Shown here: positions 26,059 through 37,828 of the stretch, one piece after another
How positions within the stretch are numbered: the first letter of the stretch is position 1
Layout: each line of letters begins with the position of its first letter
The notes under the pieces: generated by a model
Databases searched by the model: none
Told to the model about the DNA's origin: nothing
The model's input: only the letters and a program-made list of their open reading frames with translations
Assembly (NCBI GenBank): GCA_029204225.1
Contig: MU831944.1
Span: 31,440-95,439, forward strand
Length of the DNA stretch: 64,000 nucleotides
Direction of reading: 5' to 3'
Source of the DNA: Diphasiastrum complanatum
Lineage: Eukaryota > Streptophyta > Lycopodiopsida > Lycopodiales > Lycopodiaceae
Program-made: the position numbers and the translations under genes

Positions 26059-28473
26059 ATGGCACATTCACCTACCCCGAGTGACACAACTCATGAAACC
26101 TTATCCGATCAGTTTCGTCGCATGGATGAGACCCTTTATGGCCTCGTTCTTCGCTTCAATACCGTTATGACCGGCTTTGCTACTATGCAGTCACAGATTG
26201 ATTCTTTACAGCCTCATGGTCCTGGTAAAGCTCCTGTTTTTCCTTCATTTGGGACTCCCCCTCCATTTGAATTTCCATCTTCCTCTACTAGTCAGCCTGG
26301 TGGTGGACCGATCATTCCACCTAACCCATCTCCTGGTTTCTTTTCACGTCCCCCACTTCCTGAGCCACACTTTGCTCGAGACTTTCGTGATAGGGTACAG
26401 CTTGCTACCTATTCCGGTTCCTCTGACGGGAACTTATTAGAGAATTGGTTTGCTAAGCTTGACACATATTTTCAGATCTACCATAAGACTGATCCTCAGA
26501 AGATCCAGTTGGCTGCTTTACATTTAGATGGACTCGCCGCCACGTAGTGGCGAGTTTATAGAGCTGATCCTGATCGGGAAGGGCTCCATTTATGGCATAC
26601 TTTTCGCCGTGACCTCCGTCATGCTATGATTGACCCTCAGTGGCTCGACCGCCAACGTGATACATTCCGTAGTCTCACTCAGACCAGTGATCTTGCTTCT
26701 TATACAGATCAGTTTATGGAGCTTTCTTATCTTTTTATAGATCTACAGCCCATTGAGCTTATTTCTCGTTACATTGCTGGGCTTCATGGTGCTTTACATT
26801 ATGATGTTTCTTCCTTCCGTCCTCCCACACTTGCTGAGGCGATGTCTCTCGCCAGTACTTTACAGCATAAGTACTCTGACACTCTTCCTTCCCGCTTCTC
26901 CCGACCCCATCCTTCTGCTTCATCTTTTCCCGCTGCGTCCAGCCCTACACCTGCCCCTTCTGTTCCAGCTCTCTCCATTGTCCCTTCGTCTCCTCGTCCT
27001 CTGACTCTTTGACCTGCTTTTGTCCGACGTTACACGTTTGCAGAGTTTACTGACCTTCAGCAGCAGCGTCTTTGCTTTCGTTGTAAGAGTCCTGACCATT
27101 TTGCCCGTGATTGCCGTCAGCCTCTCTCTACTACTACTGCTGTTTTTTACCATGAGGGCACTACTCCAGATGATTCCGATATCTACATTCATATTTCTGA
27201 TGAGCCCGACCGATCCTCTGAGCCTTCCACTAATCTACTTCCTGCTACTTGCCATGCTCAGCTTGCCTATGGTACTTGGACAGGGCGTCCTGGTCCTCGC
27301 TCCATTCGGTTACGTGTACGTATTACAGGTCGTGAGTACATTGCTTTAGTTGATACTGGCAACACTCATTCTTTTATTAGCACTTATATCAATCGTCAGA
27401 TACGTGCTTCACCTATTCCTGCTTCACAGCCTCTCACAGTTGAGGTTGCAAGTTCCCATTCTTTTCCTAGTTCTCAGATGTTTCAGCGTTTACCATACCG
27501 CATTGGAGATTTTTTTGGACAGGCAGATCTTTACATTATTCCTATGGAGCGTTATGATCTTATCCTTGGTGCTGATTGGTTTGCATCTCTTGGAGCCATT
27601 ACACTGGACTTGACACAACAGACATTGACATTTGTACTTGATGCAGTTACACACTCACTTGTTGGCATTGATTCTCAGGGAGACTTCCAGTTGGTTACCG
27701 GAAAGCAGTTTATGCGTAGTCTGCCAAAGGCTGACGATGCAGCTCTTCTTTCCATTCAGAGTACATCAGTTGCTGCTTCACTTTCACCATCCGTGGGTCC
27801 TCTTCCTCAGATTGATGCTGCTTCGGATTTACAAGTTGTTGTTGTGTGCCTTGCGCCGATATGCCTTGATTCACAGATATCGTATTCAGTGGTCATTACT
27901 GGTTTCATTGATATTGAGGCCGTATACCTTGGTGGTATTTCTACTATTGCTTTTGCGCATACTTCAGATTGCCCTCCTGGTTCGGTGGTTGGTGCAGTAT
28001 CTTCTCCATTGGTCTCTATATCTCCATCTCTTGAGTCTGTTATGGCCGATGTTCCTGCTGATTTCTATGGGGTTCTTCATGGGTCCACGTTTGATGGTTC
28101 CCTCGCTATTGGTGATCAGGTTGTATCTTCTTTCGCTTTACTCCATGGATCTCTGCTTGAGGTTTGTGATCGGCCTCATGATATTTCTACGGTTCCTGAC
28201 ATCATTCATGCGCCTTTGGCCCTTACTGATACACATTTTTCATCCGAGGATATGTGCCAGATGGTCACTATTACTTATCTAGGGTATTTATATGCTGGGA
28301 TCTTTCTAGATGAGTACACGGACATCCTTCCATCTCCTGGTGTTTCTACATATAGGTTTGCTGCAGTCCATGCCGATGGTATACACTTTTGGGTTCATGC
28401 GACTGATTCCTTTTTACCTCATATGGCATTCCTGGTTATTACATATAGCTTGGTTTTCATTTGGACCTGTTGA
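26059..28473 (+). pseudogene. Gypsy gag-protease with a long unidentified tail
   Basis: A single reading frame broken only by TAG (26,545) and TGA (27,010). Gag begins MAHSPTPSDTT, has a Pro-rich linker and a capsid region (LLENWFAKLDTYFQIYHKT, then LASYTDQFMELSYLF). The zinc knuckle CFRCKSPDHFARDC is at about 27,073-27,114. Protease has the LVDTGNTHSFIS motif (27,349) and YDLILGADWF (about 27,555). The tail keeps family similarity to about 27,780 and then becomes ~230 residues I cannot assign, open to 28,473. A normal element would have RT there. Confidence 0.85.
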
Positions 28474-29040
28474 TTGGTGCTGGTTTTTCCATATTACTGA
28501 TCGCCTATGGTGCGGATATCTCTATGATTATGCATGTGGCTCTCTATCTGTTCCTTGGATTGTTGCTCATTGTCAGGCTTGGCATATCCTGTTGGCTTGG
28601 GTTATTGCCTCCGTTCCAGCTACTGTTTGTCTAGGTGATCTTCAGATTCCCTGTCATTTCAGGTTGCTCCATATCGCTTGGTCTCCGATGCTGAGTTGCC
28701 ACTTTGTTCTGGTGTTCCGAGACCATCAGGGTACCTTGAGAGAATTCCTTCTCCTCTCTTGGATAGTTTTTGGGAATGTTGCCGCCATATACTTCAGTGT
28801 TGCTCATATGTGCTTTGATACTCATTCCCAGCTACACATGGATATTGCTCCGATGCTTGCTACTGATGTTGCGGATCCTGTTCCTCGTTCCAATGCATTT
28901 CTTCTATTCCTCACTTGTGCGCCTGGTGTGTACTTTGGGATTACACTTGCGGCCAGTTCCGATGGGTCATCCGATTCTCCATACGTTTTTGGTGTATCCT
29001 ATGATGGATTGTTCTACCTTCTCGGGCTTTTTGGATACCT
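27780..29040 (+). other. Unrelated filler replacing RT, RNase H and integrase core
   Basis: About 1.26 kb between protease and integrase tail with no RT, RNase H or DDE motif in any frame. Two long overlapping frames (to 28,473 in the gag frame; 28,310-29,083 in the next) read through it. The second is very rich in Leu, Phe, Trp and Cys, typical of a shadow frame of T-rich DNA. Either captured sequence or heavily diverged internal DNA. Confidence 0.55.
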
Positions 29041-29637
29041 TGGTGCTCGAGAGCTTATTACCCGGGCCAGTTCTCATTTATAGCATGTTCAGCAGCGTTA
29101 TCAGACCTCAGTTGATCGTCACCGCCACCATGCTGAGTTTTAGCTTGGAGATATGGTTTATCTACGCCTACGGTTTGCACGTCATCATTTTGTCCAGGGC
29201 CATGCTTCTACTGAGAAGCTTGCACCACGTTATTATGGGCCTTATCGCATTTTGGAGGTTCTTAGTCCAGTTACATATCGCTTATAGCTTCCGGCTTCCA
29301 CACGCGCCTGCGATGTATTCCATGTCAGTTTATTACATGCTGCTATTGAGGATGAAGCTCCTTGTGATGCTGAGTTTCCTACTGTTCCAGAGTTATTTCC
29401 ATTTTTACCTGCTGCTATATTACAGGTTCGTCTATACCATAGTCGATGCCGCCGGCAGATTCAGTTTTTGGTCCAGTGGGATGGCCGTCCTATTGAGGAG
29501 GCCACATGGGAGCCTATTGATGTCTTTTATCATACACCATCACTTGCGGATCAGGCTCGTGCTCTTGCTGCACTTGTTGATTCCTCTACATCAGATGTTG
29601 CTCTAGCTGTTGATGCACCAGGGCTTGCTGCTACTTG
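29041..29637 (+). pseudogene. Gypsy integrase C-terminus and chromodomain
   Basis: The frame contains QQRYQTSVDRHRHHAEF, LGDMVYLRL, EKLAPRYYGPYRILE, FHVSLL, then the chromodomain (QFLVQWDGRPIEEATWEPID, about 29,455-29,520). Three TAG codons (29,081, 29,141, 29,285) stand where family alignment expects Gln. The chromodomain keeps its W..W..E signature, which in chromoviruses directs integration to heterochromatin. Without a core domain it has no integrase activity. Confidence 0.87.
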
Positions 29638-29690
29638 ATCCATTTTCTTTTCGGCAGTTGGGTCTTTTTCTTTTGTGCCAGGGAGAGTTA

Positions 29691-30085
29691 TGGACTCGGC
29701 GAATGTACTTTACTTTATGCATAAGCAGGCCTTGGGCCCTTTTTTATTCATTAGTGACACTTAGACTATATGGTTGGCCTTTGGCCTTATTATTTATTAT
29801 TAGGCCATTTGGACATATTACTGGAGAGTGGGGGCCTTCTTGGAGGGCGCACTATTTTCCCTCCCAGTTGGGCCCTAGCCACCGGAAGCTTCCTTTTAGG
29901 GCTTCCTCTTGGCTATAAGTAGGGAAATTGTGTCATTTGTTATTCAGCTGATGATATTTATCTCTCTCTTTAGTCTCCTTAATCTCTCTCTTTCCTGCTT
30001 TCTAGGGTTAAGTCTTGCTTATGTGCTGCTTTCATAGCTTAAGTCTTGCTTATGTGATGCTTTCATAGCTTAGCTTTAGATCAGC
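29691..30085 (+). repeat. Probable 3' LTR of the chromodomain element
   Basis: Follows a purine-rich tract (CCAGGGAGAG, 29,678-29,688). It contains a TATA-like CTATAAGTAGGG at about 29,914, a GGAGGGCGC motif, CTCTCTCTTT tracts, and a duplicated AAGTCTTGCTTATGTG unit (about 30,010 and 30,043). Both LTR edges are uncertain because the partner LTR is missing. Confidence 0.45.
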
Positions 30086-30089
30086 TGTG

Positions 30090-30820
30090 GCTTTATTCGT
30101 AACTTCAAGGATCCTAAAAGATCTCTCTTGATTATTGTTTCGAGAACAATGCATGCTGGCTTATTCATTATGGATACCTATGAGCGACGAATTCCCTCTA
30201 TATATCTTGTTGCTTCTACATCACAATCATTGGAGTTGGCTGAATTGTGGCACGCAAGGTTTGGACATCTCAACTTTGCAAGTTTGAAGAAGCTGAAAAC
30301 CTTTAATATGGTAGAAGATTTTCCTACTATTGAGCAGCCAGCAGGGCATGCATGCGAGGGGTGCATACTTGGAAAGTTTCAAAGGAAACCTTTTCCAATT
30401 GATGGAACTATAAGGGTTCTTGATAAATTTAATTTGGTTCATAGTGATGTTTGTGGTCCAATGAGGACCAAATCCATTGGAAAGTGCATCTATTTTGTGA
30501 CTTTTATTGATGACTTTTCCTGTTTTACATGAATCTATCCTATGAAGGCTAAATCGGAAGTTTTTCAACATTTCAAAGATTTTTTAACAATGGTGGAAAA
30601 TCAGTTTGGGCATTCTTTGAAGACCCTACGCACCGATCGAGGAGGGGAATACATCAAGAGTACGTTCGGTGCATTTCTTCAAGACAAGGGAATTCTACAT
30701 CAAATGACAACTCCCTATACGCCTCAACAAAATGGTGTTGCCGAACGAAAGAATCGCACACTTATGGAGATGGCCCGTTGCATGCTCAAAGCAAAGGGGC
30801 TGCCTCACAAGTTTTGGGCC
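30090..30820 (+). pseudogene. Copia gag-pre-integrase/integrase fragment against fibrillin exon 5
   Basis: Plus-strand Copia piece with WHARFGHLNFASLKKL and CEGCILGKF (pre-integrase), LVHSDVCGPM and FVTFIDDFS (first Asp), LRTDRGGEY (second Asp), and YTPQQNGVAERKNRTLME (Glu). One TGA at 30,532 replaces the usual Trp before IYPMK. The fragment starts without LTR or gag and ends abruptly after LPHKFWA at 30,820, where the fibrillin exon begins on the other strand. Such a blunt end is not an LTR insertion. Confidence 0.92.
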
Positions 30821-33188
30821 GTAGTATCTAGCCACCCTTTCGCCTCATCGCCCAGGAGTCGAAATGGCACCGGATAAGGAACTTTGAAAGGTAAAAACTT
30901 GAAAGCAAATGCTGCTCTATCAAAACGAAATAAAATACGTTGCCCACTTTCAACTGATGCAGCTGCCTGACACCACAAATTAAATGTTTTGATAAATCTT
31001 GAACAATTTCCCAGATCAAACCCTAAATCGTTGCGTAAAATTTGCGTCTTCTGAGGTTTCAAAATTTATCTCATCATGTATGCAGGCCATCCAAATATGT
31101 AAGGACAAGATTTTATATAAAGCTGAGAAAAACTGCTGGATAAGGAGCAACAAGAACATGGATTAGCACGTTCATGATGCATAGGATACTCAGTTTTTCA
31201 GAGCTGCAGATAGTGTGCACCTCAACTTTCAGCTCCCCAATTTTGTCCGAAAACTTTATGATGTTGCTTACACGAGGGTCATCAGTTCCAAATAACTGAA
31301 TCTCCTGGAAAACTCTAAACAAATCCACGCCAACAAATGTTCGCTGAAAACATTTCAGCATCTTTTAAGTCAATAGCCAGAGTTTCAAAGAGACACCAGA
31401 TCAAGATGCAGTTCAAATTCAATGAGCAAAATAGCCAGGAACAAAAACAATGTGGATGTTATGTCTAGGCTGACACCTGACATAGCAAAGGAGACATGCA
31501 ATCTTCAACCCTAGGGAGTCCAACCACAAATTTTAAGACCATAAACTTCCTCATTTATAGCATGGACGAAATGCTTTAACATCCCTACTCACTTCATCAG
31601 CGCCCAAGAGAATATGAAAACAAAACCAGGAGCTGCTTCTTGCAATCTAAAACTCTTGCGAAATAGCTTGTAGCCAATTGATATGCATGCTGATTGTCAT
31701 TCAATGCAAACCACCATATACAAGGAAGACCTTTGAAAGCTGAGCACTTAAACCTGCACAAAGCTTTCTTACAGATGTATATCCCTTCATTCCCAGTTTA
31801 TGCTTCCATTCTTTTAAGGTATCTTTTTAGTGCCTAAGTAGCTTTGCACTACCCGTGATCTTTGATGTCTGTTGGTTTACATTCTGTATTGCCTTCTGAA
31901 TCATGTGTTTTTCCAGTTCCACCAAGCTACAGACACAAAAAGAGCCCAATCACTTTGACCTTTAAAAAATCTTTTGGGAAACACTGTAACTAAACTTTAA
32001 AGAAAAAGAGGTGAAGTCAGTTGTCTGGATTTGCCTGAGATACTCCATGAGGTTCTGCTCGAACAATTTTGATGTAACATTGAGTCCCTAACATACAAAT
32101 ATTAGCTAACCAATGCAGCCTTCACAAGCAGCAAACATTTTAGAGAATTCTTGCATGTCAAAGTCTGGTCACAAACTTGATGTATCGGCAGTTGGAAAAA
32201 GTATGTGGAACTGGAGAGTCAAGATAAATAAGATTTCAACCCTTCTAAATCAGCTCAATCTGTAAGATAGATTTTTTGCTGTTACTTCACTCAGTTCAGA
32301 TACCCAGGAAAGTTCACCTAGCCCTACTGTTTCACTTTTCTGGAAATCTGAGAATGAAACTAGAAGAGACCAAAACGTTACCTTATAGAAAAACCTTCAA
32401 GAAAGGGAAAAAAAATGCAATGGAATAAAACGGACAAGAAAAATGAACTAGAACTGATAATCTTTTTCAGTTTACCCTTTCTAATGAGTGTACAGGAACT
32501 GTTTCAAACGAGTTGAAGAGGTAATTAGCTTCTACTAGAAACTTTTAGGAGTGTGTTGAGTTTGACTTATTGACAAAATCAAAGTCTAACTGGTTTCAAA
32601 ACATGCTCTGGCAGTCTTGACTTACTTTGAAAGATTCAAGTGAATTGTGTGACATGATCAATCAACAAAATAAGCTTAGAGAAGTCTGGCAGCTTCAAAT
32701 ATTCTCTCTCAAATATACATCGCATGTTCACCAGATATAAGTGTCTTATAGGAAGTAACTTTTGAGCCAGCCTTGCCTGGATTGGAGAGGCAGTTCCAGG
32801 TCTAGTGGTGAATAAAAGTTGCCATAGGCCTTCTATCAAAGGCGACTTTGCCTGCAACAAAAATCCAAGGGCACTTCAATGTCATCATACAAGTTTAGAA
32901 CGTTCATAACAACTCAAGAACCAATTTTATGGTATAAAATGCTTAGTGGAATATCTATGGATAAAGCAAATGCAAAGGAAACACAGACAAGAAGTAGCTC
33001 TACAGAAGAAAATAGCTGGATGAGGCTAATGCTAGTGTATGAAGATAACTAAAAGACTTCAGTTTCAACTTTCGCCAACGGCAGAAAGGAAAAATGTAAT
33101 GCGAAACTTTCCACAATATGTGATGACATATTACCGGAGATATCACACCTTCTTCTGATTCCAAAGCTTTTACTGCCTCTGCAATTTC
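30821..33188 (-). pseudogene. PAP12-like: PAP12-type fibrillin, exons 2-5 (first fibrillin domain)
   Basis: Exon 2 reads EIAEAVKALESEEGVISP. Exon 3 includes IEGLWQLLFTTRPGTASPIQ. Exon 4 includes RTFVGVDLF and DDPRVSNIIKFSDKIGELKV. Exon 5 includes RILFRFDRAAFAFKFLPFKV and LLGDEAKGWLDTT. These are the hallmark blocks of the first PAP_fibrillin domain in PAP12. Acceptors are TAG, CAG, CAG and CAG. Donors are CCG/GTAATA, CAG/GCAAGG (a GC donor) and GAG/GTGCAC. Exon 5 ends at 30,821 after two bases of a Thr codon, with no donor, directly against the Copia fragment. The family continues there with Y-L-S-P-S-G and the LRISRG block, which I cannot find anywhere in the window. Confidence 0.88.
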
Positions 33189-34807
33189 CTAGCAAGATGC
33201 CAGGAAAATTTCTATTAATATCTGGTTATATTTTGATAGCAACAAACTTATGAGCCAAGTTTAATAGAATATCCTCCAAACATCTAGTGTCCTGTCTGGA
33301 TTAAGCCTGTAAACACCAACCTCCAGCAGTAAAAGTAATGATATTTGTCTGCACAACACAATTCCGGTCCGCCTCAAGGCAACCAAAAACATTGTCCATG
33401 GCATTGATCAATCAAAATCGTTATAATGATCTTCAAAATCTACTTGAAATAAAAGCTCGGTGCATGGTATATCAAAATTTTAATAAGAAATGTAAACTTG
33501 TTTGTGAAACTGCCAAAGTCAAAATTGTCAAGTTCACCTTCATGACTAATGAAGAACCTACTTTACAAAGGACTATCACATAGCACAAAAGATTTCCCTT
33601 CTACTAGGACAAAGTCATTCTCCTAATTGTTAGGAAACACCAAATGATAAGTCTAGCTGATCTATACAGGCAGAGGACTATTTTGACCAAAATATCGGCA
33701 ATTGAGAATATTTGTGTCACAAATAAAGCTCCTCTCAGAAATTTTTTATGAAGACAATCACAGACAAAGTATCACATAAAAAATGATGAATCATATGGCC
33801 ATCTCCAACTAAGAACGTTAATGAGCATCAAGCACATCCAATAGGAGTAGCCATAGATCCCCTACAAGGAAATGCAAATAAGTCTCATTACAAAGACTCT
33901 AAGAACCAAAATTATCAACTCTAGAGAATGCCCCCGAGTTACTCTACGTATATATTTTTGGAGACCCTTACAAAAACTTTTGAGAAAGGTTCCAAATTAG
34001 GATTAATAGGTCCCAAAAAAGTTTGCGCCTTTACCAGTTGGTCATTGGTCCAATCAATCTCAAGTATCACTAATAAATGAGATAGGGTCTCCATCACTCC
34101 CCTATCAACAAAAAACATTGTCCCTGGAAATAAATGGAGGAGCTACATGTATACAATGCTAATATGTAAAACTTTTGTAAATGCCACCTAATAAGAATTG
34201 CAAAAGCTGTCGATTGTCAACGTCATACATCATGCCACAAAATGCATATATTGAATGAGCATCTGCACAGGCATATTGGAAAAGAGGATTCAACTACAGC
34301 CAAAACTCCCTTTGACAGCCAATGCTGCTGTCACACATTAACTACGTTCTTGACTGTTTGTTAGCTTCAGAGATGAGCTATCATGTCATTAGGGCTGGGT
34401 GTTCAATGTCCTGCACCAAAACAAAAGCTTTAGAGCAATTAAGACTTAATTAGGGCTAGTAACCGTCTTTGGCCACCATAATTACTTGGAAATGTGTTCC
34501 CTCCTTTTTGGAACAGGGAGAACATGTTCTTAGCATAGGCAGTTTCCAAAACATCATGTCATTTCAAAGAACATTCCTGTTTCTCGGGGAATGTTCCCAG
34601 GTGTTCCCCAAGGGTGGGAACCTGGTCTCTTGCCATCCACCTGGACCTTGAGGATCTAATTTCATATTAATGTTTATGAACAAGTTATTTTTTTTGCAAT
34701 GGGGCCTATTTAGAAATGTGGTGCCTTGCGTGAAAGGTTTGTTTTTGCATATCTTGCAAGAAATGGGCTGCTTTCTGAACATGAACATATTCTCATTCAA
34801 CATTGAT

Positions 34808-34905
34808 AGGTGCATGCGGTTGGAGTCCATACATAAGCATAAATGGATTGTATCCAGTCACTGAATGCTTATCAATATCATAAGGGAGCCCTAATGTCTA
34901 AAGCG
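34808..34905 (-). pseudogene. Gypsy integrase scrap (minus)
   Basis: Minus-strand reading gives HSVTGYNPFMLMYGLQP, the conserved block after the integrase core (compare SATGYSPFMLMYGFQP in the Gypsy at 15.2 kb). Its left part forms one arm of the foldback at 34,883-35,008. Confidence 0.65.
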
Positions 34906-35008
34906 TAGCTTGAATTGCTTCAGGTCACTTGTTTCAAACAGCCAAAGGCTGTTGTTGAAACAAAAGGAACAGGCTGTCAGGATATTCTTTAGACGTTAGG
35001 GCTCCCTG
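34883..35008. repeat. Foldback (inverted repeat with nested hairpin)
   Basis: Arms GGGAGCCCTAATGTCTAAAG and CTTTAGACGTTAGGGCTCCC pair over 20 bp with one mismatch. Inside, TTGTTTCAA.ACAGCC pairs with GGCTGT.TGAAACAA around AAA, with a small bulge. The whole could fold into one ~125-nt hairpin. It appears to join Gypsy sequence in opposite orientations. Confidence 0.7.
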
Positions 35009-35139
35009 CCTATCTCCCACACCAACTAGATCGATTTGTCAAATCAAAGAATTGAGCAGCAACTGGCTGAAAACAGCCAAAAGCAGAACCTCAAACCTCA
35101 AACCTCAATCAGCCAAAAGCAGAAATGCTAGGATAATTT

Positions 35140-36000
35140 TTCCATCTGAAACGGATTGTTATTTTGTGATGGGAAAGTATGTACACCAAGTGACGGTGCG
35201 TTATTCGAAATATAATTCTTTTTGAATGTCATGATGCACCTTATGCTGGTCACCCGGGAATACACAAAAAATTAGATATGCGCAAAGGAACTTCTTCTAG
35301 CCAAAGATGAAACCTTTTGTAGAATGTTATGTTGCTAAGTGTAAATAGTGCCAGATGGCTAAAGCCGATTGCTAAAAAGTCGGAGAAGTGTTATTGCCAT
35401 TAGAGATTCCATCTAAAAGGTGAGAGAGTATTTCGATGGATTTTGTAGCTGGTCTTCTTAGGACATTGAAAGGTATTCATGCTATTTGTGTAACAATTGT
35501 TCACCTTACCAAGTTAGCTACCTTTATTTATGTTAAAACAGCTATAAAACCTTCTGATTTAGCCCAGATTTTTTTGTTCAAGCTTCATGGTTTTCCTTCA
35601 CACATTGTTAGTGATTGTAATTCTAAATTCATTGGACATTTCTGGTTAGCCGTATTCCTTAAACTTGAGACTTTCCTTAGTCCTAGGCTTTCGGATCATC
35701 CGGGATCAGATGGTCAGACGTAGCTGACTAATAAGATGATAGAGGATATGCCGAGAGCATATGTCTCGCATGAGCATTCTTAATGGGTAATGTGGCTTCC
35801 ATTGATTAAGTTTGCTTATAACAGTAAGACTCACACTGTCCTCTGCCTCCGATGGTTAGCTGCACCTAGAAGTACTGTTGGCTTGGTACTGTTATGGTCT
35901 CGTCACATAACGTCCTTAATTTTGTCTTTTACCTTGTGTGTTATGAATTCCAGTTTCCATATTTGGGCATGAATCTACAACATTGGTAGACATGTGAAAT
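35140..36000 (+). pseudogene. Gypsy integrase remnant, copy 1
   Basis: Plus strand: HDAPYAGHPGIHKK-like zinc-binding part (about 35,230), then MDFVAGLLRTLKGIHAICVT (35,436), LPSHIVSD-like second Asp block and DHPGSDGQT followed by TAG (35,720) at the catalytic Glu position. After it come LIKFAYNSKTH and decayed sequence. The same family as 40,330-41,700. Confidence 0.8.
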
Positions 36001-36279
36001 TTTGACTTTTTTCTTGGTTGACGTCAAAGTCGAGATGATATGACATAGTTGAAGATGTTTCAAAAATAGATTAAAGGTGCCATTGTTCTTCAAAAAACTT
36101 AGCTAATGGAAAAAGTATTAAGTTTCTAGGGGACACCTCATATTCTAAATAACCTATGTATATGCCTTTCGTAAGTGTCATACTTCACTTTTCCCATGGC
36201 CTTTTTGTAACCCACTCCAATTGAAGATTTATTAGGTTCTCATCCATTAGTATGTGTTAGTGTTGATACTTCATTATAA

Positions 36280-36960
36280 GTTAATCATGACTATTGGGAG
36301 TTGAAATGTGTCACCATGTCAATATGCCTCCAATCCTATTTTAGGAATAGCCTTGATATGATGAACATGGTGGTTTGCTAGCCGACTGTCGGAACGAGTG
36401 CACATGATGTGTTACAAATGCTTGAGGATGCCATCTGAGTGGCTGATGTGTATGACAAATCAATTGTGGCCTCAAGGAAGTCCCTAGTAGGCAACCTTAC
36501 AAAGGCAAAAAAGAGCAAGAAAAGGGCCAAACAATACTTTAATGAGTTAGATGAAGTTGTGCAAACTTTCCCAAAATCAACCAAGAACAAAGGAAACAAA
36601 ACTTCTTCAATGATAGGCAAAGCACGGGTCAAGGTTCTTAAGAATATATGTTGTTTCAATTGCAAAAAACCACATCATTGATGGGTGTTCACGTGGATGT
36701 TTCTTTAGTATGAATTTCTTTAGACCTAAAGATTTGTTGTGAAGAGGAAGTGAATGTACTATTTGATTTCAGTTCCACTAACAACTTTATAAATTCGTTT
36801 ATTGTGTAGAAACTTAAAATTCCAATAGTGAAAAACGATCACACAAATCAAGTACACTTGGCAACAGGAATTGACACCAAGGTGTGGAATGTTGGGGTTC
36901 CATCCTGCAAGGCATCAAGGAGAAGATAGATTTCCATGTTATAAATTCAGATAGAACATA
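36280..36960 (+). pseudogene. Gypsy gag zinc knuckle and protease remnant
   Basis: A Lys-rich frame (36,439-36,681) ends CCFNCKKPHH, the start of a zinc knuckle. About 80 bp on, VLFDFSSTNNFINSF corresponds to the protease (usual ALFDSGSTHNFIS), with the catalytic D-S-G changed to D-F-S. Several stops. Probably part of the same element as the LTR pieces to the right. Confidence 0.6.
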
Positions 36961-37109
36961 TTCCATGTTTGATTATAAAAACCATCAGATTAGTTTCTTT
37001 GTTAATGGTAGTTATAGACTCAATCTATGGATATTGGATCAATGAAGCCAAATGACTATAATAGACACAATCAAGCAATCTTCCACGAATACTAACCAAG
37101 AACATTTGA

Positions 37110-37350
37110 TATAATCAATGGCTAAAGCCCTACAAGCAATAGCAAGGGGTTCTCCCACGAAGAGCTGAAGCAATACCAATAAACTGAATAATCAAAGAAT
37201 TGCTAATGTGTAAATGATCTCCCATATATACTATCTACAGAGTCCGGACCCTTAAAAGAACCTTCTAGAAATTAGGGCAACTTAGGGTACCTGGGTCCTA
37301 TCAGGACATGCCCTTAATGCTAACTGGCCCAGTTCCTAACGGTATACTAG
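37110..37350. repeat. LTR-like repeat, copy 1
   Basis: About 240 bp shared with 40,075-40,310 in the same orientation: landmarks AAAGCC.TACAAGCAATAGCA, CAATACCAATAA, TATATACTATCTA, GGGTACCTGGGTCC and GACATGCCCTTAATG. Probably LTR parts of the Gypsy family whose genes flank them. Confidence 0.75.
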
Positions 37351-37520
37351 CAACTTTAAAAAAACATTGGCCTCAATGTGGGCCTTACAAAAAATCACTA
37401 AACCCTAAAAAAACTAGAAGTAAGGTACCAAGCAATAGCTTTGGTAGTAGCCAATTGTCAAACTAGCTCCAAAGGAAATGCATGAGACCAATGGAGATAT
37501 TGAAGGAGAGGATATATGTC

Positions 37521-37576
37521 ACACTCCAATCTCTAGAAGGTCTCAAAACTCAAATGGCCGGTGTGTGTAGCGATGA
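37521..37576 (-). repeat. LTR end fragment
   Basis: A 56-bp near-copy of the inner end of the LTR at 37,843, starting TGTCACACTCCA and sharing CTCAAAACTCAAATGG and CGGTGTGTGTA. Followed by 250 bp of leader-like sequence. Confidence 0.65.
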
Positions 37577-37828
37577 ACTGCAGTTGCCTCTAACTTAGCG
37601 ATGGACTGCCAAAATCCACCTTAGATCTGTACTATTGGTTTTCTTTTCTCTTCCTGATCTGTAGAAGTTGCATAGAGCTGAAAAACCACTGTTCTGGACC
37701 AAAATGTCAAGCTGCAGCTGGGCACTGGATCTCCTAGATTTTTCCTTCAAATCCCTCTTGAATCCTGCAAAATCATAGCTTTTGACACTTTATCTCTCTA
37801 GAACAAGGTATTCTCTCTCTAGAAAGAG

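Larger units (their letters stand above)
25407..30085 (+). mobile_element. Chromodomain Gypsy derivative lacking RT
   Basis: Plus-strand element: degenerate primer site (GTATCATAGCAC, 25,407), leader to 26,058, gag and protease in one frame, an unrelated 1.3-kb stretch where RT, RNase H and the integrase core should be, then integrase C-terminus and chromodomain, and an LTR-like 3' end. The Gypsy LTR abuts its primer site, so its own 5' LTR is missing. It is defective and would need proteins supplied by relatives. Confidence 0.85.
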
